This document shows positions 42,507 to 52,285 of a stretch of DNA of 64,000 nucleotides, piece after piece. The stretch comes from Clostridia bacterium. Lineage in GTDB: Bacteria; Bacillota; Clostridia; Oscillospirales; CAG-272. A program made the translations under genes and the position numbers. The DNA is taken from positions 140,948 through 204,947 of the forward strand of contig JAFQFR010000056.1 in assembly GCA_017398595.1 (NCBI GenBank), in the 5' to 3' direction. The notes under the pieces are model-generated. The model had not been told where the DNA came from and made no database searches. It saw only the letters and a list, made by a program, of their open reading frames with translations. Numbering within the stretch: position 1 is the stretch's first letter; every line of letters starts with the position of its first letter.

Positions 42507-43580
42507 ATGATCGACAAGCTGAAAAAAGCAGAACAGCGATTTGAAAAAATAGAAGAAAGCCTTGCCGACCCCGAAATTTTCACCAGGCAGGAAGAGTTTA
42601 CCGCGCTGATGAAGGAGCGCAAGAATCTGCTGCCCGTCATTGAAAAATTCCGCGAGTACAAAACCGCCGAAAAGGCGCGTGACGACGCCAAGGAACTGCG
42701 CGACGACTCGAGCGTGGAAAGCGAACTGCGCGAAATGGCGGCAGAGGAATTCGACGCCGAGAGCGAGAACTGCACGCGCCTGCTGGACGAGCTGAAGATC
42801 CTGCTGCTCCCCCGCGACCCGAACGATGACAAAAACGTCATCGTGGAGATCCGACAGGGCGCGGGCGGCGAGGAAGCCGCCCTGTTCGCCGCCGTGCTCT
42901 ACCGCATGTACACGATGTACGCGGCAGCCGCAGGCTTCAAGACCGAGCTGATGAACGCCAACGAAACCGAGCTTGGCGGCTACAAGGAAGTCAGCTTTAT
43001 GGTCGAGGGCGAGGGTGCATACTCCCGCCTGAAATTCGAGAGCGGCGTACACCGCGTACAGCGCGTACCCGAGACTGAGGCGCAGGGACGCATCCAGACC
43101 TCGACAGCAACCGTCGCCGTACTGCCCGAAGCAGAGGATGTCGAGATCGAGATCAACCCCGCCGACCTCAAGGTCGAGACCTGCAAGTCGAGCGGCGCGG
43201 GCGGTCAGCACATCAACAAGACAGAGTCGGCGATCCGCATCATCCACCTGCCCACGGGCATCGTGGTCGAGTGCCAGGAAGAACGCAGCCAGTTCAAGAA
43301 CCGCGACAAAGCGATGAAGATGCTGCGCACCAAGCTCTACGATATTGAAATGACCAAGCAGACCGAAGCGATCGCCTCGGCGCGCAAGAGCCAGGTCGGC
43401 ACGGGCGACCGCAGCGAGCGTATCCGCACCTACAACTATCCGCAGGGGCGCGTCACCGATCACCGTATCGGTCTGACACTCTACTCACTCGAAAATTTCT
43501 TAAACGGCAACATCGACGAAATGATCGACGCACTGATCACCGCCGACACCGCCGAAAAGTTAAAAGGTGAAGAAAACTGA
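42507..43580 (+). CDS. prfA: Peptide chain release factor 1
   Basis: 357 aa. GGQ motif in SSGAGGQHINKTESAIRI, which triggers peptidyl-tRNA hydrolysis. The codon-recognition tripeptide is P-E-T in HRVQRVPETEAQGR, the PxT type of RF1 (UAA/UAG). An N-terminal coiled coil (IDKLKKAEQRFEKIEESL) is as expected. First of a tight run prfA-sua5-unknown-parC. Confidence 0.96.
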   Translation: MIDKLKKAEQRFEKIEESLADPEIFTRQEEFTALMKERKNLLPVIEKFREYKTAEKARDDAKELRDDSSVESELREMAAEEFDAESENCTRLLDELKILLLPRDPNDDKNVIVEIRQGAGGEEAALFAAVLYRMYTMYAAAAGFKTELMNANETELGGYKEVSFMVEGEGAYSRLKFESGVHRVQRVPETEAQGRIQTSTATVAVLPEAEDVEIEINPADLKVETCKSSGAGGQHINKTESAIRIIHLPTGIVVECQEERSQFKNRDKAMKMLRTKLYDIEMTKQTEAIASARKSQVGTGDRSERIRTYNYPQGRVTDHRIGLTLYSLENFLNGNIDEMIDALITADTAEKLKGEEN

Positions 43581-43581
43581 A

Positions 43582-44604
43582 ATGAAAACCTTATTCATCG
43601 GTCAAAATGAAATAAACGACGCATCGCTCGCCATGGCAGGAGAGATTCTCCGTCGCGGCGGGCTTGTCGTGTTTCCGACCGAAACGGTCTACGGGCTGGG
43701 CGCCGACGCGCTGGACGCCGACGCGGCGAAAAAGATCTACGCCGCCAAGGGCAGACCGTCCGACAACCCGCTGATCGTACACATCGCAGATCCCGCCGAC
43801 GCGGACAAGTATGCCGTGGTCGGCGACGCATACAAACGGCTGGCAAAGGCGTTCATGCCCGGTCCGCTCACCGTGATCCTGCCAAAGCGCGACTGCATCC
43901 CGATGACGGTCACGGGGGGACTCGACAGCGTGGGCATCCGCTGCCCCGAAAACCCGATCGCCAGGCGCATGATCGCGTCGGCAGGTGTACCGATCGCCGC
44001 ACCGAGCGCCAACATCTCGGGCAAGCCCTCTCCCACCTCGGCAGAGCATGTGCGCTTTGATATGGACGGCAAAGTAGACATGATCCTCGACGGCGGCGAA
44101 TGCACCGTCGGACTCGAATCTACCATCGTCAAAGTGGAAGGCGACAAGCTGACGCTGCTGCGTCCCGGTGCGATCACGCTGGACATGCTCCGCACGCTGT
44201 TTGACAATGTCGAGGTCTCCGCGGCGGTCACCGAACAGCTCAGCGAAAACGTGCGCCCCCTCTCCCCCGGCATGAAATACCGCCACTACGCGCCGACCGC
44301 GCCGCTCTACCTGCTTGACGGCAGCGACGAAAAGCGCATTGCCTACTGCACGGCGGCAGACGGCGACACGCTGCTTTTGGTCTTTGACGAAGAAGCGGCG
44401 CTTTTCCCCGCGCACAAAGTCATTGCCATCGGCAAACAAAGCGACGAGCGCACGCAGGCGAAACGCCTGTTTGCCGCACTGCGCGAGGCGGACAGCACGG
44501 GCTGCAAAAAGATCCTTGCCCCGCTGCCAAGGCAAAGCGGACTTTCGCTCGCGCTCTATAATCGCATGATCCGTGCCGCGGCGCACAACATCATTACGCT
44601 GTGA
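43582..44604 (+). CDS. L-threonylcarbamoyladenylate synthase (Sua5 type)
   Basis: 340 aa from the ATG one base after the prfA stop. YrdC-like domain first (VVFPTETVYGLGADALD, KGRPSDNPLIVHI, PLTVILPKRD, APSANISGKPSPT), followed by the Sua5 C-terminal domain from about residue 215 (SPGMKYRHYAPTAPLYLL). It makes threonylcarbamoyl-AMP for t6A37 in tRNA. Next to prfA, as in many Firmicutes. Confidence 0.94.
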   Translation: MKTLFIGQNEINDASLAMAGEILRRGGLVVFPTETVYGLGADALDADAAKKIYAAKGRPSDNPLIVHIADPADADKYAVVGDAYKRLAKAFMPGPLTVILPKRDCIPMTVTGGLDSVGIRCPENPIARRMIASAGVPIAAPSANISGKPSPTSAEHVRFDMDGKVDMILDGGECTVGLESTIVKVEGDKLTLLRPGAITLDMLRTLFDNVEVSAAVTEQLSENVRPLSPGMKYRHYAPTAPLYLLDGSDEKRIAYCTAADGDTLLLVFDEEAALFPAHKVIAIGKQSDERTQAKRLFAALREADSTGCKKILAPLPRQSGLSLALYNRMIRAAAHNIITL

Positions 44605-45347
44605 ACCGCTTTGCAAACGCGCTCGCAGCCGCAAAGCAAAATACCGCCTTTGACAGCGGCAGTATCGGCACGCTCTCGGAAAAAACGCTCCATTCGGTGC
44701 TCAAATACTATCTCGAACCCTGCGACGACTTTCATGAGGTAGCGGTCGGCAGATATGTCGCCGACATCATGCGCGACGGCTGTATCACCGAGATCCAGAC
44801 GCGCGCGTTCAACCGTTTGCGAAACAAGCTCGCAGCGTTCCTAAAAGAATACCCCGTCACGGTGGTGTTTCCCATCGCAAAAACAAGGTGGTACCATGTG
44901 ACCGACAGCGAAAGCGGCGAAGTCTCCGAGAAGAAGAAAAGTCCCCGCCGCGGCAGCGTCTACGACGCGTTCAAAGAGCTGTATAAGATCAAAATGCTGC
45001 TCGGCAGCGAGAATCTGTACTTCCACTTCATCCTGCTCGACGTCACCGAGCACCGCCGCACCGTACAAAAGTGCCGCCGCAATCACAAAGGCGTGGAGCT
45101 TGTCGAGCGCATCCCGAACGCCATTGAAGAAGAAATTTTCATCGACGGCAAGGACGATTTTATAAAGCTTATCCCCGAAGGACTCCCTTCCCCCTTTACC
45201 AGCCGTGACTTCGCAAAGGCGATCAAACGCCCGCGCGCAGCCGCGCAGACCGCACTGAATGTGCTTTCGGCAGTCGGCGCGGTAGAGCATATCGGCAACC
45301 AAGGACGAGAATACCTCTATAAAATAAAAGATAAGGATAAATCATAA
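44601..45347 (+). CDS. Conserved unknown protein with nuclease-like motif and winged-helix-like C-terminus
   Basis: 248 aa, GTG start overlapping the sua5 stop. I do not know its function. Residues 40-70 (DDFHEVAVGRYVADIMRDGCITEIQTR) show D55 followed nine residues later by E64-I-Q66, resembling the active-site pattern of PD-(D/E)xK nucleases (D-Xn-E-x-K/Q). The middle is rich in aromatic/basic residues. The last 50 residues (FTSRDFAKAIKRPRAAAQTALNVLSAVGAVEHIGNQGREYLYKI) read as a winged helix. It lies 1 base from the topoisomerase gene. Confidence 0.7.
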   Translation: MNRFANALAAAKQNTAFDSGSIGTLSEKTLHSVLKYYLEPCDDFHEVAVGRYVADIMRDGCITEIQTRAFNRLRNKLAAFLKEYPVTVVFPIAKTRWYHVTDSESGEVSEKKKSPRRGSVYDAFKELYKIKMLLGSENLYFHFILLDVTEHRRTVQKCRRNHKGVELVERIPNAIEEEIFIDGKDDFIKLIPEGLPSPFTSRDFAKAIKRPRAAAQTALNVLSAVGAVEHIGNQGREYLYKIKDKDKS

Positions 45348-45348
45348 C

Positions 45349-47544
45349 ATGGCAAGAGCAAAAAAGCAGTCTGCTCCCGCGCAGGTACTCCCTGAAGCGG
45401 AAGCACGGCACGAACTGATCACCGATGTCATCGAGACGAACTACATGCCCTATGCAATGAGCGTTATCATCTCGCGTGCCATCCCCGAAATTGACGGCTT
45501 TAAGCCGGTACACCGCAAACTGCTGTATACCATGTATACCATGGGACTGATGACGGGTAACCGCACCAAGAGCACCAACATCGTCGGTACGACGATGAAG
45601 CTGCATCCCCACGGCGACGCGGCGATCTATGAGACCATGGTGCGTCTCACGCGCGGCAACGAGTCCCTGCTCCACCCGTTCGTAGACTCCAAAGGAAGCT
45701 TCGGTAAGCAGTACAGCCGCGACATGGCGTTTGCCGCCGCACGTTACACCGAGGCAAAGCTCGACCCGTTCTGCGCCGAGATCTTCGGCGGCGTGGATAA
45801 AAACGCGGTCGATATGGTGCCGAACTACGATAACACGCTGAAAGAGCCCGCCTTGCTCCCGACCTCTTTCCCGAACATTTTGGTCTCCCCCAACATGGGC
45901 ATCGCGGTCGGCATGGCGTCCAATATCTGCTCGTTCAACCTCGGCGAGATCTGCGACGCGACCATCGCGCTGCTCCGCCATCCGAACACCACCACCGACA
46001 CGCTACTCGACCTTGTCAAGGGACCCGACTTCCCGGGCGGCGCGTATATCATCTACGACCGGCAGGCGATGCGCCAGGTCTACGAGACCGGACGCGGGCC
46101 GATCAAACTGCGCGCACGCTATTCTTATGATAAGGAAGCAAACTGCATCGACATCACGCAGATCCCCTACTCCACCTCGATCGAGGCGATCATGGGCAAG
46201 ATCGCAGATGCGGTCAAGTCGGGCAAGATCAAGGACATCATCGACGTGCGCGACGAGATCGACCTCTCGGGCTTCAAGCTCACCATCGACCTGCGCCGCG
46301 GCACCGACCCCGACAAGCTGATGACCAAGCTCTACAAGCTCACGCCGCTCGAAGATTCCTTCGACTGCAACTTCAACGTGCTCATCGACGGTGCGCCCCG
46401 CCAGCTCGGCATCAAGGGCATTCTGACCGAGTGGATCCGCTTCCGTACGAACTGCGTCAAGCGTGAATTCACCTTTGAACTCGGCAAAAAGCGGGACAAG
46501 CTGCATCTGCTGCTCGGACTCGGCAAGATCCTGCTCGACATCGACAAGGCGGTCGCCATCGTGCGCAGCACTGCCAAGGAGAGCGAGGTCGTCCCCAACC
46601 TGATGGAAGCATTCCACATCGACGAGATCCAGGCGGAGTACATCGCCGAGATCAAGCTGCGCCACCTCAACAAAGAATACATCCTCAACCGTCTCGAGGA
46701 GATCAAGCAGCTGCAGGAGGACATTGCCCGACTCGAAGACCTGATCGCCGATGAGCTCAAACTCAAAGCCGAGATCGCAAAGCAGCTCGCCGAGATCAAA
46801 AAGAAGTACGCAAAACCGCGCAAGACCCAGCTCATCTCGGCAGACGAGATCGAAGTTGCCACGGCGGAGGACTTCTTCGAGAACTACAACGCGCGCATCC
46901 TGCTCACCAAGGAAGGATACTTCAAGAAGATCACGCTGGTCTCCCTGCGCGGCAGTGATGAACAAAAGCTCAAAGAGGGCGACAGCGTCGCCTTCACCGA
47001 GGACTGCGACAACACCGCAGAGCTGCTCTTCATCACCGATCAGCGGCAGATGTACCGCGCCCGCGTGCGCGACTTTGACCCTGTCAAGGCGTCTGCACTC
47101 GGCGACTTTCTGCCCGCCAAGCTCGGCATGGCAGACGGTGAACGTCCCATCTTTATGAAAGTGATCACGCCCGATCTTGAACAGTACAATATGATCTACA
47201 TTTTTGAAAACGGCAAGGGCGTGCGCATCAGCCTCGGCAATTACCAGTTCCGCTCCAGCCGCAAGAAGCTCTCGGGCGTTTACTCGGACGCATCCCCCAT
47301 CGTCGCCGCCATCCTCGAGGACAGCCCCAAGGATATTATCCTGGTATCGAGTCAGGATAAGGCGATCACCATCAAGAGCGCGCTGATCCCCGAAAAGACT
47401 ACCCGCACCGCGGGCGGCGTAACCCTGTTTACGCTCAAAGGCTCGGCAACGATCGTCTACGCAAACGAAGCCGAAAAGTCGATCTATCCCGACCCGCAGA
47501 AATACCGCAAGATCAAGATCCCCGCAACAGGATCCACATTATAA
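45349..47544 (+). CDS. parC: Type IIA topoisomerase A subunit (ParC-like)
   Basis: 731 aa, shorter than GyrA (about 820). Catalytic tyrosine Y133 in AAARYTEAKL; the N-terminal DNA gate has HPHGDAAIYETMV (87-98), where the quinolone-pocket residues are Ala91 and Glu95. A coiled coil spans about 430-490 and a shortened beta-pinwheel follows; the QRRGGKG GyrA box is missing, favouring topoisomerase IV (chromosome decatenation). The partner B subunit is not in the window. It is the last gene of the prfA run. Confidence 0.9.
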   Translation: MARAKKQSAPAQVLPEAEARHELITDVIETNYMPYAMSVIISRAIPEIDGFKPVHRKLLYTMYTMGLMTGNRTKSTNIVGTTMKLHPHGDAAIYETMVRLTRGNESLLHPFVDSKGSFGKQYSRDMAFAAARYTEAKLDPFCAEIFGGVDKNAVDMVPNYDNTLKEPALLPTSFPNILVSPNMGIAVGMASNICSFNLGEICDATIALLRHPNTTTDTLLDLVKGPDFPGGAYIIYDRQAMRQVYETGRGPIKLRARYSYDKEANCIDITQIPYSTSIEAIMGKIADAVKSGKIKDIIDVRDEIDLSGFKLTIDLRRGTDPDKLMTKLYKLTPLEDSFDCNFNVLIDGAPRQLGIKGILTEWIRFRTNCVKREFTFELGKKRDKLHLLLGLGKILLDIDKAVAIVRSTAKESEVVPNLMEAFHIDEIQAEYIAEIKLRHLNKEYILNRLEEIKQLQEDIARLEDLIADELKLKAEIAKQLAEIKKKYAKPRKTQLISADEIEVATAEDFFENYNARILLTKEGYFKKITLVSLRGSDEQKLKEGDSVAFTEDCDNTAELLFITDQRQMYRARVRDFDPVKASALGDFLPAKLGMADGERPIFMKVITPDLEQYNMIYIFENGKGVRISLGNYQFRSSRKKLSGVYSDASPIVAAILEDSPKDIILVSSQDKAITIKSALIPEKTTRTAGGVTLFTLKGSATIVYANEAEKSIYPDPQKYRKIKIPATGSTL

Positions 47545-47578
47545 TAAATGAACAATGAATAATGAAAGGATTACATCT

Positions 47579-48349
47579 ATGGGTATCGCCATTGTGACAG
47601 GTGCATCCAGCGGCATGGGCAGAGAATTTGTCTATGCGCTGGATCAGGAAAACAAATACGACGAAATTTGGGTGATCGCACGCAGACGCGACCGCCTCGA
47701 AGCACTGCAAACCGAAGTCCAAACCCCCGTGGTGCCGATCGCGCTCGACCTCACAAAGGAAGAGAGCTTCCACACCTACCGCGCACTGCTCGCGGCAAAA
47801 GCGCCCGATGTCAAGGTGCTGGTCAACTGCTCGGGCTTCGGCAAATTCGGCACCTATAAAGAGATCGACCCCGAGGTCTCCTGCGAGATGATCGACCTCA
47901 ACTGCAAGGCGCTCGTGCGCATGACCGAATACACCCTGCCCTACATGCAAAAGGGCGCGCATGTACTGCAGCTCGACTCGCTCTCCTCGTTTCAGCCGGT
48001 CCCCTACATCGGCGTGTACGGCGCGACCAAGGCGTTTGTCCTCAGCTACAGCCGCGCACTGAACGTCGAACTGAAACCGCGCGGCATCAAGGTCATGGCG
48101 ATCTGCCCCGGCTGGGTCAAGACCGAATTTTTCGACCGTTCGAAGACCGACTGCACCGACGCGGTGACCTATTACAACGTCCTCTACGAGGCAAAAGACG
48201 TCGTCGCCACCGCGATGAAGGATATGTACAAGCCGAAGAAGGATGTCTCCATCCACGGTCTGCCGGTAAAGCTCCAGGTGCTCGGCGTAAAGCTGCTGCC
48301 GCACAAGCTCATCATGCGCATCTGGATGAAGCAGCAAAAACACGCCTGA
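47579..48349 (+). CDS. Short-chain dehydrogenase/reductase
   Basis: 256 aa from the ATG at 47579 (GAAAGGATTACATCT). Rossmann motif VTGASSGMG at residues 6-14, NCSG, and the catalytic YxxxK in YGATK; the Ser is in LDSLSSF. Ends with a hydrophobic/basic stretch (LPHKLIMRIWMKQQKHA). It reduces or oxidises an unknown carbonyl/alcohol with NAD(P). 34 bases after parC. Confidence 0.88.
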   Translation: MGIAIVTGASSGMGREFVYALDQENKYDEIWVIARRRDRLEALQTEVQTPVVPIALDLTKEESFHTYRALLAAKAPDVKVLVNCSGFGKFGTYKEIDPEVSCEMIDLNCKALVRMTEYTLPYMQKGAHVLQLDSLSSFQPVPYIGVYGATKAFVLSYSRALNVELKPRGIKVMAICPGWVKTEFFDRSKTDCTDAVTYYNVLYEAKDVVATAMKDMYKPKKDVSIHGLPVKLQVLGVKLLPHKLIMRIWMKQQKHA

Positions 48350-48437
48350 ATTTGCGTATTTTTTCAAAAAATACTACAAATCCATTCCTATTCATGCTAT
48401 AATCAAATTGTAAATACTCGTTTTCGGGAGGTCTGTG

Positions 48438-50105
48438 ATGAAAAAGAACAAGCTGTGGATCGTACTTTTGATCGTTTTGCTCTTTGTCCCCACATATATT
48501 GCGATCGCAAATTACATCAGCGTCAACAAAAAGCCCGTCACCTCGGACAGCGCTACCGAGATCGTCATCAGTGACATCGTGGGCATCACCTATACAGAAA
48601 GAAGCGACAGCGAGATCGCAAAGCTGTTTGAGACCATCAATGCAAACGCGATCAAGCTCCAGTCTCCCCCCGATATTCTTTCGGGTGCAAGCTATTTTAA
48701 GGTCGCATACACCGAGGGCAAGCGCTCGACCGAATACCGCTACTTCTTCTCGATGAATACGAGCGCGGTATACTACCTCGATCCCGACGGCGTTTCTTAC
48801 ATGGTAAGAGAAGAGGATGCCGCGGCGTTCCTCGAGACCAAATACGCGCAGAGCCTGTATGCGGAAGCATACCTGCCCACGCTGCAAAACGGCGAGAATG
48901 TGCTCGTTCCTGCCTCGTATGAGTGGGCATATAAGACCGCCAGCGGTGAAAATGCCGTTCGCTCTACCCTTGCAGCGACCACAGAGGACACCGTTTCCTA
49001 TGTCGGCAAGAGCGGTCTGGAATTCAGCTTCTCCCGCGAGCCCGAAACCTTTACCGTAACCGTCAAGAGCGCCGTGGGCGAGCTGTTGTATGACGGCGAC
49101 TATGCAGGACTGGCAGGCGCGGTCGATACCAAAAAGCATACCGCGCTCTCCATCGAAGCCACGGCAGAATGGCTCGGCAACGAGGAGCATCTGTCCAGCG
49201 GCACGGCAAACTACAAGTTCCTTTTGACCATAGAAGCAAAGACCGAGTTCTTCTTAGCACTTTCTGCCGAGAACGCGGCGGAGGGCAACAGCTACCTCGC
49301 CTTTGAACCGGGCGACGTTGCCATGATCACGGCGATCAGCGTAAAGGAGCCGCAGAAGATCTCCTTCACCGCAACGCCTACCCTCACGCACGACGGCAAA
49401 CCGATCACGCCCAAGTTCTATGCCGACGGCAACAACGCATACGCGTTCCTGCCTACCGCATACGATACCGAACCCGGCGAGTACAAGATCACGCTCGGCT
49501 ATGAGGGCATCAACTATGAGCTGTCCTTCACCATCGCGGAAAAGAAGTTCGGCAACAACGTATACGACGTGACGAAGGCGACCGTAGACGCCACCCGCAC
49601 GACCGAGACGCTCGCCACCTACGCAAGCGTTGTAAAGCAGATCATCTCGGGCGATTTCTCCACCATGTACCTGGACAATTCCACGTTCGGCACGGGTGTG
49701 AGCCAGTCCTCCGAAACCGGCTACTCGGTCAAGGCAGGCTACGGACGTAATCAGACGATCAAGTCCACGAAAGAAACCTTCCGTCTGGACGGCGTGGAAT
49801 ACTATGCCAAGGACGGCGCAGACATCTATGCCGTGATGCACGGTAAGGTGCTCTACACCTCTACGACTGCATATTCGGGCACGATGATCGCCATCGACCA
49901 CGGCTACGGTCTGATCAGCTGGTATCACAACCTCGGCGAGGTCAGCGTCAAGGTCGGCGACATCGTCCAGAAGGGCGATGTGATCGGTAAAGCGGGCTCC
50001 ACCGGCTTCACCAAGGGCGGCACCGCCTACATCGGACTCAGCGTATTCGATGTTCCCGTCTGCGCATACGACTTCATCTGGGGCGCGCCCGTTGCATTCA
50101 AATAA
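48438..50105 (+). CDS. Membrane protein with degenerate M23/LytM-like domain
   Basis: 555 aa from the ATG at 48438 (GGGAGGTCTGTG). One N-terminal membrane helix (LWIVLLIVLLFVPTYIAIANY), a long extracytoplasmic region of low similarity to anything I know (about 30-400), then an M23-like fold at about 420-550 (MIAIDHGYGLISWYHNLGEVSVKVGDIVQKGDVIGKAGSTG). The zinc ligands are missing: the HxxxD site reads RLDGVE and the HxH site reads AYIGL. It may be an inactive activator, like NlpD/EnvC, or a wall-binding protein. An extended -10 (TGCTATAAT at 48395-48403) lies upstream. Confidence 0.75.
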   Translation: MKKNKLWIVLLIVLLFVPTYIAIANYISVNKKPVTSDSATEIVISDIVGITYTERSDSEIAKLFETINANAIKLQSPPDILSGASYFKVAYTEGKRSTEYRYFFSMNTSAVYYLDPDGVSYMVREEDAAAFLETKYAQSLYAEAYLPTLQNGENVLVPASYEWAYKTASGENAVRSTLAATTEDTVSYVGKSGLEFSFSREPETFTVTVKSAVGELLYDGDYAGLAGAVDTKKHTALSIEATAEWLGNEEHLSSGTANYKFLLTIEAKTEFFLALSAENAAEGNSYLAFEPGDVAMITAISVKEPQKISFTATPTLTHDGKPITPKFYADGNNAYAFLPTAYDTEPGEYKITLGYEGINYELSFTIAEKKFGNNVYDVTKATVDATRTTETLATYASVVKQIISGDFSTMYLDNSTFGTGVSQSSETGYSVKAGYGRNQTIKSTKETFRLDGVEYYAKDGADIYAVMHGKVLYTSTTAYSGTMIAIDHGYGLISWYHNLGEVSVKVGDIVQKGDVIGKAGSTGFTKGGTAYIGLSVFDVPVCAYDFIWGAPVAFK

Positions 50106-50113
50106 TAGTTTCA

Positions 50114-50152
50114 GGCAAGAGACCGCTTCTCGGCGGTCTCTTGCTTTATTTT
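50114..50152 (+). terminator. Terminator of the M23-like gene
   Basis: GCAAGAGACCGC, loop TTCTCG, GCGGTCTCTTGC, then TTTATTTTTTG. A weak promoter pair (TTGTAT 50174-50179, TATTGT 50197-50202) for the next gene follows. Confidence 0.85.
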
Positions 50153-50242
50153 TTGTACAAGGAGATGTGGATTTTGTATTTACGGTGAGCAAAAAGTATT
50201 GTAAAATGTAGTTAGAATGCACAAATACAAGGAGACACGCAT

Positions 50243-52240
50243 ATGAAAAAGATAACTGCACTGATTCTTTCCGCGCTTCTGTTGCTTTCCATGATGCCGC
50301 TGACCTTTGCGGCGGAGCTGTTGATCTCCCCCGCACCAAACAGCGAGGCACAGCAGGCAGCCGAAAAGCTGCATTCGCTCGGACTGTTGGCAGGCGTGGG
50401 CAGCAATGCCGACGGCAGCGTCAACTTCGATGTAAACGGCAGTCTCACCCGCGCGCAGTCGGTCGTACAGATCATACGCTTCCTCGGTGCGGAAAAGACC
50501 GCGACCACCGAAACGAACAACAATGCCTTCACCGACCTTGCCGCATGGGCAGTGCCCTATGTCAGCTATGCCTATGCAAACGGCATCACCTCGGGCAGAA
50601 GTGCAACCACCTTTGATCCCGATACCGCGATGAACGACGCGGGATTTCTCACCCTGCTGCTCCGCGTGCTCGGCTACGAGGATAAAAACGACGGCAGCGG
50701 CGACTTCGTATGGAGCGATCCCTACACACTGGCACAGTCTGTCGGTCTGCTCGACTCGGCGACGCCCGACACAAACTTTACCCGTGGCGATGCATTCATC
50801 ATCTGCTGCCGCGCACTCACCGCCGCCGTCAAGAGCGGCGACAAGCTCTGTGACCGCCTGGTCAAATCCGGAGCAGTGGAGGCTGAAACTATGGCAAACG
50901 TACTGAACATAACGGCAGCCGCAGAAGGTCTCACCATCGGCGGCGTATCCATCACAGACTGCACGATCGTTGTAGCCAAAGATGCCGGCGCAAACGAAAA
51001 TTTAGCCGCCCAGACGCTGAATACCGCAATTGAAACCGCATACGGCAAAGCCCTTACGATCGTAGACGACAGCACCGCGAAAAGCGGCGGTGAGATCGTC
51101 ATCGGCAAGACGAACCGCGAGATCTCCAAGGCAACACAGGATCTCAGCGACAAAAAAGCCGCTATGATCGTCTCGGGCGACTCGGTCGCACTCGACGGCG
51201 CAACCACCACGCTGCTCCGCCGCGTTTGTGAATGGTTTGCCAACAGCTACGTTACGGACAAGCCGAGCGCCGCCCTCACCGAGAGCGACACCGAGATCGG
51301 CGAACTCATCACCAACCCCGCCCGCACCACAGGGCAGTCGGGCGACCCCTGCATCCGCTATGACAGCGAGACCGGCTACTACTACGCGCTCTACTCCGCA
51401 CCGCAAAACGACCGCGTGATCCTCTACCGCGCAAAGCATCTGTCCGAACTGGCAACCGCCGAGGGCAAGGAACTCTATGTGGCAGGTGAGGATGCGGAAG
51501 TCAAGCACAAACTCTATGCGCCCGAGCTCGCAAAAGTAGACGGCAAATGGTACATCTACGCAAGCGGCGCAACTTCCATGGAGGATAAAGGCGTTTCCCC
51601 GTCCCGTTCGATCCGTCTGTTCTGCCTGGAAGCGGTCACGGATGATCCTTACGGCGACTATGTGTTCAAAGCATGGCTCAATCCGTACATTTTCGCCATC
51701 GACGCACATGTATTTACCTACAACGGCGAAAACTACATCACCTTTGCCCGCTGCTTAAACGGTAATCAGGTCTCGATCGCAAAGCTGAAGGATCCCTGGA
51801 CGATCGATGCAAGCCGCGTTACCATCATCGGCACCGCCACCTATCCCTTTGAGCTGCAGGACGGCAAGGTCAACGAGGGTCCTTTCACCTTTGTATCCCC
51901 CGACGGCAGACTGTTCTTACTCTACAGTGCAAACAATGTCACCTCGGGAAAATATTGCCTCGGTCTCTTGGAGTTCACCGGGGATGACATCCTTGCACGC
52001 TCCTCTTGGACAAAGACCGACCATGCAGTGTTTGAGGGCACCGCGCAGGTAAGCTCTCCCGGACACTGCTCGGTATTTATGTCCCCCGACGGCACCGAAT
52101 ATTGGCTCGCCTACCACTTCCAGATGAGCGGGCGCAAGCTCGCCGTACAGCAGTTCACCTTTGACGAAAACGGCGATCCCGTCTTCGGTGAGCCCGTGAA
52201 GCCCTTAAAATCCTTCTTTGCTCCCGCGGGAGAAGAATAA
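50243..52240 (+). CDS. SLH-domain GH43-type glycosidase, secreted
   Basis: 665 aa. Signal peptide MKKITALILSALLLLSMMPLTFA. Two SLH-like repeats (about 35-90 and 91-160) should bind the cell wall, then a small domain (about 225-345, with VIGKTNREIS) reminiscent of the accessory domain in GH20/GH67 proteins. The C-terminal half is a GH43-type five-blade propeller: base in GDPCIRYD, modulator in AIDAHVF and acid Glu in VNEGPFTF; GHCSVFMSPDG is also typical. Likely an arabinanase/xylosidase-type enzyme held at the cell surface. Confidence 0.85.
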   Translation: MKKITALILSALLLLSMMPLTFAAELLISPAPNSEAQQAAEKLHSLGLLAGVGSNADGSVNFDVNGSLTRAQSVVQIIRFLGAEKTATTETNNNAFTDLAAWAVPYVSYAYANGITSGRSATTFDPDTAMNDAGFLTLLLRVLGYEDKNDGSGDFVWSDPYTLAQSVGLLDSATPDTNFTRGDAFIICCRALTAAVKSGDKLCDRLVKSGAVEAETMANVLNITAAAEGLTIGGVSITDCTIVVAKDAGANENLAAQTLNTAIETAYGKALTIVDDSTAKSGGEIVIGKTNREISKATQDLSDKKAAMIVSGDSVALDGATTTLLRRVCEWFANSYVTDKPSAALTESDTEIGELITNPARTTGQSGDPCIRYDSETGYYYALYSAPQNDRVILYRAKHLSELATAEGKELYVAGEDAEVKHKLYAPELAKVDGKWYIYASGATSMEDKGVSPSRSIRLFCLEAVTDDPYGDYVFKAWLNPYIFAIDAHVFTYNGENYITFARCLNGNQVSIAKLKDPWTIDASRVTIIGTATYPFELQDGKVNEGPFTFVSPDGRLFLLYSANNVTSGKYCLGLLEFTGDDILARSSWTKTDHAVFEGTAQVSSPGHCSVFMSPDGTEYWLAYHFQMSGRKLAVQQFTFDENGDPVFGEPVKPLKSFFAPAGEE

Positions 52241-52253
52241 TTTGGAACACACA

Positions 52254-52285
52254 AAAAATGCAGACACTTTGCGTGTCTGCATTTT
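52254..52285. terminator. Bidirectional terminator between GH43 and XRE genes
   Basis: AAAAATGCAGACAC, loop TTTGC, GTGTCTGCATTTTT; serves both convergent genes. Confidence 0.88.
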
